This document shows, one piece after another, positions 15,201 through 24,200 of a stretch of 41,162 nt of DNA. Below the pieces are notes generated by a model that was not told the DNA's origin, made no database searches, and saw only the letters and a program-made list of their open reading frames with translations. The DNA is from Ichthyophonus hoferi (Eukaryota; Opisthokonta; Ichthyosporea; Ichthyophonida; Ichthyophonidae). The stretch lies in the NCBI GenBank assembly GCA_002751075.1, contig NAOQ01000062.1:30260-71421 (forward strand). The letters run 5' to 3'. The position numbers and the translations under genes were made by a program. Positions within the stretch are counted from its first letter, which is position 1, and the number at the start of each line of letters is the position of its first letter.

Positions 15201-18200
15201 AAATTATATAGAAAATTGCATAGAGGACGACTTTGACTCCCCCATACACACAGTCATATATATGAGAAGGCTTGACTAATAACATATAAAGATAACATCA
15301 AGAGCCAGCAAACCCCTTACAGACTAAAGGAGAACCCAGTAGAACCAACACAGCATGTATTGTATAATTTATTCAATATTATTATAGACCATTACTTTCC
15401 TCCTACCGTGTGCTATTTTTAAATTTTCGTTTTAAAAGATATTAAGAATTCTACATATTCTAACACCAATGTTTAATAGGATCAAATAAGTAAGGCTTAT
15501 AAATGGGAAAGGATACAATATTAGGTAACTAAATAAAGCTTGAAGCAGACAGGACAAAAATAATATATAGTCAAATAAATAAATAAATACATCAATAAAC
15601 CTTGCTTACATTCAACACACCGACATCCTGCACGTAGAGTCCTTATATAAGCCTCGGTCGATGACTCACTACGTAGTTGGTCACCCAGTAGGTATCTGTC
15701 TCCGTTATCTTACCTAGTTAGCCCATAATATTCACGGTATACTAGAATCAGAACCTGTTACATATAAAGCCTATGGATTTTGGTTCAGTTGATCTTGTGG
15801 GATAATATAATATAGTATAGTGTAGTCTAGTATGATATAATATAGATGGATAGAATATTATATCATATAATATAACATAGTGTGATATGATACAGGGTAA
15901 TATAATATGATATAATATAGCAAAATGTAATATGATATAATATAAAATAGTAACATATAGTACAACATAGAGCAACATAATATAGTAAAATATAATAAAA
16001 TATAGTGTGACAGAATACAATATACCATAACATGATATAACACAATATAATGAACTCTATTATTAACACGGCCTGATATGATATTATATGACTTGATATA
16101 CTCCTAGCTAGAAAAGGTAACGTGTCAGTGGGAAAATATGTCGTCCCATCCTATACCTCCACGTCCTAATTACACTTAATAGTACAAGGATAGGCACACT
16201 TTAATTTGTGAATCTACAACAACTCTTTATAACCTCCCAGCTACTAATGCCTACTCCATTTCTAAATAAAGATGTCATAGATCTAGTTCATTCCAGGGAA
16301 ACTTGATTGAAGCTGGAGGATTAACTTTTACTATTTAGAGGTCTGCAAACTACGGATTTCTCACACCTAGTCTAACTAACTAGCTACAGTGAATTATAGT
16401 TTTGACTAGACAATATCATTAAGGATAGTATTCTACATTTAATAATGAAAATAGGTATTGGTTATAATAAAATAAAGCTATAAAAAGATAACCCAATAAT
16501 AAAGTGGGTACTGACGTGTTATGTGACGAAGCAAGAAAGTAGTGGCCGATTGGTTGGTTCATGTCCTGGTATACTTGGGTGTGGGCTGGATCGAATAGTT
16601 CGTTGTGTCTAAGGGGGTAATATATCGTCAGCTCATTGTATATATATATATAATATTACCTATATTCCATAGTATATATCAATCCATAATATCTGTAATA
16701 TCTCAGACTATACTACCTATTATATCTCAACCTATATTATCTATCCTATCTCAACCTATACTATCTATTATATCTCAACCTATATTATCTATTATATCTC
16801 AACCTATACTATTCATTATATTTCAACCTATACTATTCATTATATCTCAACCCATACTGTCTATTTGATCTGAACCTATATTATCTATTATATCTCAACC
16901 TATATTATTCATTATATTTCAACCTATACTATCTATTCGATCTCAACTTATATTATCTATTATATCTCAACCTATACTATCTATCTTATCTCAACCTATA
17001 CTATTTATTATATCTCAACCTATACTATTCATTATATCTCAACCTATATTATCTATTATATCTCAACTTATACTATCTATTCGATCTCAACCTATACCAT
17101 CTATCTTATCTCAGCCTATACTATCTATTCGATCTGAACCTATACTATCTATTATATCTCAACCTATATTATCTATTATCTCAACCTATACTACTTATTA
17201 TATCTCAACCTTTACTATTCATTATATCTCAACCTATACTATCTAGTATATCTCAACTTATACTACCTTTTTTATCTCAACCTACTCTTTACATATGTAT
17301 ATATATATATATATATAATAAAAATCCTTCACCCTTTTGAGATATATAGTTTTATACTTAGAACAGCACTTCAGTATTTATAGATAATATAGATCTGTTT
17401 ATATAAGTAGATGCATAGACAGGCATGGGGATAGCACACATGAAATCTACCACTATATAGACAGAGAAATATATGTAAACGTAAACAAATACATGTCCTT
17501 GATCCTCAAATCATAATCTATCTAAGAAGAAAAAACATTATACTTGATTAGAATATATATATAAGGGGGGGAGGAGGATTCTATACTCAATGAAAATACT
17601 CCTTTAATATATATGGACCTGTTTATTGGAAATGTGTATGTTTTCTGAATATTACAGCATAGGTATCTATAATTTTGTATATATTAGTTAATTTAAATAT
17701 ACAATCATACAATTTAATATAATGTAATATAAGGCAATACAATATCATAGTAAATTTCAATGCACTATAATATAAGGTGGTATATTATAATAAAATATAC
17801 TGCAATGCAATGTAGCATAATGTCATGTAATAAATATATTATATGAAAGCATCAACTTCCTAATAGCTCTCTATCATATCACTCTATCCATTTACTACAC
17901 ATATACGCCAATAAATCCCCCTGTATTCGAAATGGCCGACCCCAAATTGATATTTGTATATTTTATAAGACAGATGAAAAAACATACGGTATGATATAAT
18001 AACCAAATATGTCCCGTGTTTACTAGAGACATGCAGTATATCAATAGGTATTGTGGGCAATGCATGCTTTTTCTCTTTATTACCATATCAATGATATATT
18101 ACATATATTATACAATTCTACCTTGCATTATAACGTATTATGAAATTAAATATTATATTCTTTTATATCATATTAACTCTTATTATAGTAACACATGGCA

Positions 18201-21200
18201 TATATCTTGGTAAAGCAGATTATATCATATTTCATATCATATTAATCTATATCATTTAGATATATATATATATGTGTGTGTGTGTGTATCTGAGTATCTG
18301 TGTGTAGGGGTGCACCTTGATAATAAAAATAACTGGAAGCCATCTTGGTCAAGATATGATTTGTCATCATTTCTAAAAAAGCAGCTATTGGTCAGTATTT
18401 TTATACTAGGAAAGTATTGGTTGAAATTAGATCTAGGAATTTGGCATGGGGGTTTGACTACGCCAGGTGGGAGTGTAAGAAAAGGATATATAGTATATTA
18501 GTATCTTTGTATATCCATCCTATCTGCATATCTATAGGTAAGTCTCTATATATACAGACATAAACATTTATATATGTGTGTTTTTGCACTTACATTATCC
18601 TACAGGTGGTATTATATGCATTATCTCACTCATACTAATAGCCGGGCATCCTAGGGCAGCTTTCCTCTATTGATTCGCACTATGAAATCTAGTAGCTTCG
18701 TTGCATATACGTAATTATATATATATTGTACGGGTGTAACTAAGTATACGCTTGCATGTAATTATATATTAGGGTTGATAAATATATAACAGCACATACT
18801 CATATTCAAACCCATATGTATACTAGTATAATACATATATAAGTATTCATATATGTATATTCTTATGCATAGAGTCCATAATACACATATATACCATTAT
18901 ACACCTGTCAATACACCTATATATATGCTAGTTCCATTTATTTATATATATATTGCAAATAAGCACATACTTCCACATAGACTATAATAGCCCATATGTA
19001 CTTATCTCCATATTAACACCCATACTAATACCAAACTTACCCGCCCTTTTCTCCATACAAGGCCATAATGTTATCCATCCAAGCTCTATCATTGGAGCGT
19101 TTTTCCTACATAAAATACCTTGGTCAATAATGTCGCACGGTTAAGCGGTAGTGTCTCGTGAGAGTGTGTAGCATGTGATTGGCTTGACTTATAAATAGTC
19201 ATATATGGTATATATAAAGTATAATATGTTATATAGAATACAAAATATTATTGGATTGGAGCTATCTCAGACTGGCACTATGTGATATTTCTAATTAACT
19301 ATCAAATATTAGTATTTTGAATATAATATCATATATTAGCATTCTAATATATATATAAGGCATGATAAGCTACATAAATCATTAAATAGTACCATTTGGT
19401 ATATAATATAGATAATATATATATATGGAACGCAAGTAACGCTTATACAACATAAATACAACAGCTATGAATTATTGTCTCACGCCAGCCTATATAAAGA
19501 AATGTTACAGGAAAACACGGAAAGAAACGAACAAAGCACTCTTTACTTGCCTTATTGGTATAGATACGCAGTATAATAATATATACGGAAAATAGTTGCA
19601 ATGGTGTATGTAACCAAAACAAATAGAATAATGTGTGTTTGACTATAAGGTAGATAATCATGCAGATTGGTGTTTATAATTAAGAGGAAGCAATGTATGC
19701 AATGCATTTGAATCTAGTAGTATATTAGGTTTGCTGGAATTATATAATTTATATAATTAATACTGTTGTTATTGGCTGCAATCCTCCCCTTAAAAAAGGG
19801 TTGGTTGGTTGGTTGGTGTATATAATTTAATGATGACTTGCAAATTATTAGATAAATACACATTTATTAAAAATAAATAGAAGAGGATGGGGAAGAATTC
19901 TAATTTCAAAATATACTCTAATATAATATATCATATTATATTACTTACCCTATTTAGTGTACAGGAATGATTGATTGTAAAGATACATATAGGTGGATTC
20001 AAATTAGAAGGAAAGAGAAAACAAATATAAAAATAATAATAAAAAATAAAAAATATAACATATTCGGGTATTATACTTTCATTAGTGCATAGTAGTGAGT
20101 CATTTGATAGATACATAATAATAAATCATAAGCAGAAAATAGCAGAGAAAACCAGGTAAACAAAACAAAAACTAAAATTAAAATTAAAATTAAAACAAGC
20201 CAAAATACGGATACTACACCTTCTGTACTGTCCACAAGAACTGTGTCAGTTGTACCTCATCCATTATCCTCAGGCCCTCTGGTGTAGTCTTAGAATACTG
20301 TTCAAAGAGAGTCTCAATCCTAGACACTCTCTGGATGTGGTTATATAGGATATTGAGATCTGTGTAATCATACACCTCTTTGATTGGCGCTAAAGTCCTT
20401 CCCCTCTGTGCTTCCTGAAGGTGGTGACGTCAGAATAGCCATTTTGGATTGGTCGGAAATTTCCAATTGTTTTACAAATATTCATTTACATATATTGAAA
20501 ATAACACTAATATCTGTTGTACTAAGTTATATTTGACGTATAATGCTCCTCTCTAGTACTATTTGATCTAAAAAGTCATGATTAAGTAAGGGATATGTTA
20601 AAGCTCTTGTGTGTTCTACTTAAAGTTCAAACAATTGTTCTGAAGTCAAAGGTGCTTTAAGTTTCTTACCATGTAACTTGTAATGCGTGTAATAACTATG
20701 ATCTAAATCAGTGCAATTGTAGATGTGAACTATACAGTTATCCTCTAATGGTTCAAACCACTATCTACATATTATAAACTACTACATAATACATTCCCAA
20801 CATAGTGTATACTATATGTCAATCGCACATTAACCACCCTATGCCATAAAATATACAAATTAAATTGGAGTATATTAGATTATATTATATTACATAACCC
20901 TGCATTATAAACACAACTTTCCAAATTATATAGTTCCTCAGTCGTACCTCCTACTGTAGCACCATCACAACTTACAAAGTGCAGGTTACCATCCAGTGGT
21001 TACCACCCAGTAATTTCCTGACATATGTGAGCATTAACATACATAGCCTCTATACATGCATATATATTAATTTTAAAATGTATCATTAGGACAAATGCCA
21101 CGCTCAAACTCAAAAACAAAAACAAAACAACAAAAAGAAACAGAAATCTTTAAACGTATATAGTAAGTAGTATTAATATGTATAGACTTACTCTCATCAG

Positions 21201-24200
21201 TTGCTTGACCTTTGTTCGATCCAACTTGAAGCCCCCACGCTTTAGGAACTGACATACATCTTTAGGTGTGATTCTTTCCCTATTAAAACGCTTGTACTCT
21301 GTCATAAGATATCTATGGGAGTGCCAGAATAAACATTATATATATGCACAAACAAACAATTACATATATTTATTTAAGCAGAAAATTAAATTTAATCTTA
21401 ATGTACTGCCCTATTCTGTGAAGTAAAGGCTGTGAAATAATACAGAATGATAAGATATACCTTTGGTGCTATATACATTATGGCTCCTAAAAGGAATGAA
21501 TCCATACCATTAAGAGTCCTGAGACATACTATGACGTTTTCTATTACTACAACTGTAGATACCCTCTATGCTATATAATGGTTACCTATGAACTAATATG
21601 AACTGAGTCAACAAATACTAATATTAGCTTCTAAGATAGGAGTAAAAAGATATGATCCAGAAGTAAGAAGTAAAACAGGATTAGTAGGTGAGTGATGGGG
21701 ACTAATAAGCACACGTACTGTTTAATCAAGGCTAGTTCTGTTAAGTAGCTAGCATTGGCTGACGATGTCTCAGATACTAATTGTTCCTTGGCAGCGCATA
21801 GAGCGGCCAAACACTCTACCCATTTCTTGTAAATAGCTTTACTTTGTGCTATCAACGAGAGGGACTGTGTACAAGATATTGTCATGTTAAAAGATAAGTT
21901 GCCTTTATAAAACCCGCACATGTCTCCATAAGGATTAATAATATCACACTTGGATGACTAACAAATAGTAAAAATGTATTGGAGTATTCTCGTGTATGTT
22001 TTAGTGTCTGTATCTAAAAAATAATTATTACAAAAAAAAAAAAAGGAGAGAGCTAGAATGAAACTCTATTTTTAACTAAACGTCATATCAGTAAAAGTAA
22101 CCTATGTAGATGGTCGCTATGAAAGATAAACCCTATTTCCAGAACCATATATTTATATTTTTTGGGGTGGGGGAAAAGCATACTAATATACGAACTGCAT
22201 TCATAGTACTAGCACTAATACTAATCATGTGTCTTCTGGCCTACCTCATCTTCAGAGTGAGCAGCCATACCTTGGTACAATATATCCTTAAATAATTATC
22301 TCCTAATCTAAACTACGCCTTACCCCTCCATTAAACTCTCTTCTTCCTCTCTTCATATGCTATCTCTTCCCTTTTTGCTACTACACCATTGATGGATAGA
22401 GCTATAGTTATGGGAATAAAATGTAAAATAGTTTTGAAATAAAATAAAATCAACTATATAAGTCTGTAAACCCCATAGGACTGGTCAGCCTTGATCTGAG
22501 AAAGTAAGAGAGTAGGTACTGAGAACGATTCAGCTAGATAAAGTGCCTGTGCAATAATAAGTAACAACAATAATTGAAACATCATGGATGAATAAATTCT
22601 CACACAAATAATAATAAAATAGCAGGAATATTTGTAAATAAAGCAATAAAAACAAGAAAAAGAAGAAAAAAAAATACTAGAGGATTTATGACCAACCTTT
22701 GTGCGAAATTCTTTGCCATAAACAATAGTAAAGGCAAGACTTTCATGAGCAGGGTCTTTGTATCCATCAAAATCTTTATGCTTGTAGCCTCTTCTTACTT
22801 CCAGTAGGTCATGCAAAGAGACTGGGTATGGGCTAAAGGGCATTAATATGACTGCCTAATTATATATATTATATATACCATAGCCTCGCTACACCTCTAA
22901 GAAATATACACTGATGTCATAATAAAATCTAACGAAAGACTTGATCATTTAGATGACTGAAAATTCAAAAACGGGGAAAATAATGTAAACGCCACTTTAT
23001 GGTACTTTTTATATGATGAATTTATAAGTATATAGATATATGTATATGAGTGTAAGTATACTTAATTTTAAATCCATCTTTCAATAAATAAATATCTTGG
23101 TTGCTAAAAAGTAATTACAGTGGAAGCAAAAAATTAATTAAGTTGTTTCATTCATTTTATATCACTTGCATTCTCGCATAAATTCATGTATATTTAAAGC
23201 TTCCTAGATAGCATGACCTCTTGCATGGTGTCTTTTATTGAATGTATGTATTACAAATAGAGAAAACCTTGGTACACACAATTACACAATATATAATATA
23301 TTATGAAGAAAGCTTATTTTCATATTTCCCTGCATGTGATCTAAAATACACCTATATTTTAGGCCTTGTGCCCGATAGAGCAATGTGATCCAATAGATAA
23401 ATCAACCGATTGATATGAAGATAAATCATAAGTCCGATAGTCCAAAGACCAAAGTCTTAAATAAGAAGTCAGAGTACAATTCACTGCTTATGTCACAGTG
23501 GCATAGCTACAGCAGAATAGTACCAGAAATAAAGTTGTTATTGGCATCGAAGGGGCTCTTCTACTTGCAAATTAGCTTTTAGGCTCAGATTACATCTGCT
23601 ACTAAAATGATTGCAATGATCAAGTTCTACTAGTACCATATTACATTAGATAGCTAAATATGCTGAGAAAGTCTGGTAAAGTAACTACAGTGGATTGTGC
23701 TACGCTGCACAAAACAAAAAATACATGAAATAAAGAATATTGTGAAAGGAAACGACAGTCGTGATAAACCAGTTTATATATCTTTTTAATATTGTTTTTA
23801 TATTTTATGAAATATTGATTCTCTATTAATCTTTGATAAAAATAATACAATAAATTGCTCAGAGAAATAATAACTGCCAGAGAAAACTAATAATGACAAA
23901 ATCTGGGCAGCATATAAACCCAAAGCCCCACGCACTCTCTCCTCGTACACTCAATCTTTCAATAAAATCAATTACCTAAAAATTATGCTCTTCTTCGTTA
24001 ACTGGACTTTCCTGCACTGCAAGTACTCAACTAACTAACCAATATGAAAGTAAGCGTATAAAAAGTAGCAGCAACTAAGTTATGAAGGCTGAGAAAAAGA
24101 AGAAAAAAACAAAAAGCAATATCTAGGTTCAGTCGGTTTCCCACATCTTCACACATAGTTCACATTATCTTTATCATACAAGCAATATAAAAAACCCCAT

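Noticed and set aside
16605-16868. Plus-strand frame with repeated Ile-Ser-Gln-Pro-Ile-Leu
   Set aside because: Translation of the 24-bp minisatellite, on the strand opposite PLC-gamma exon 8.
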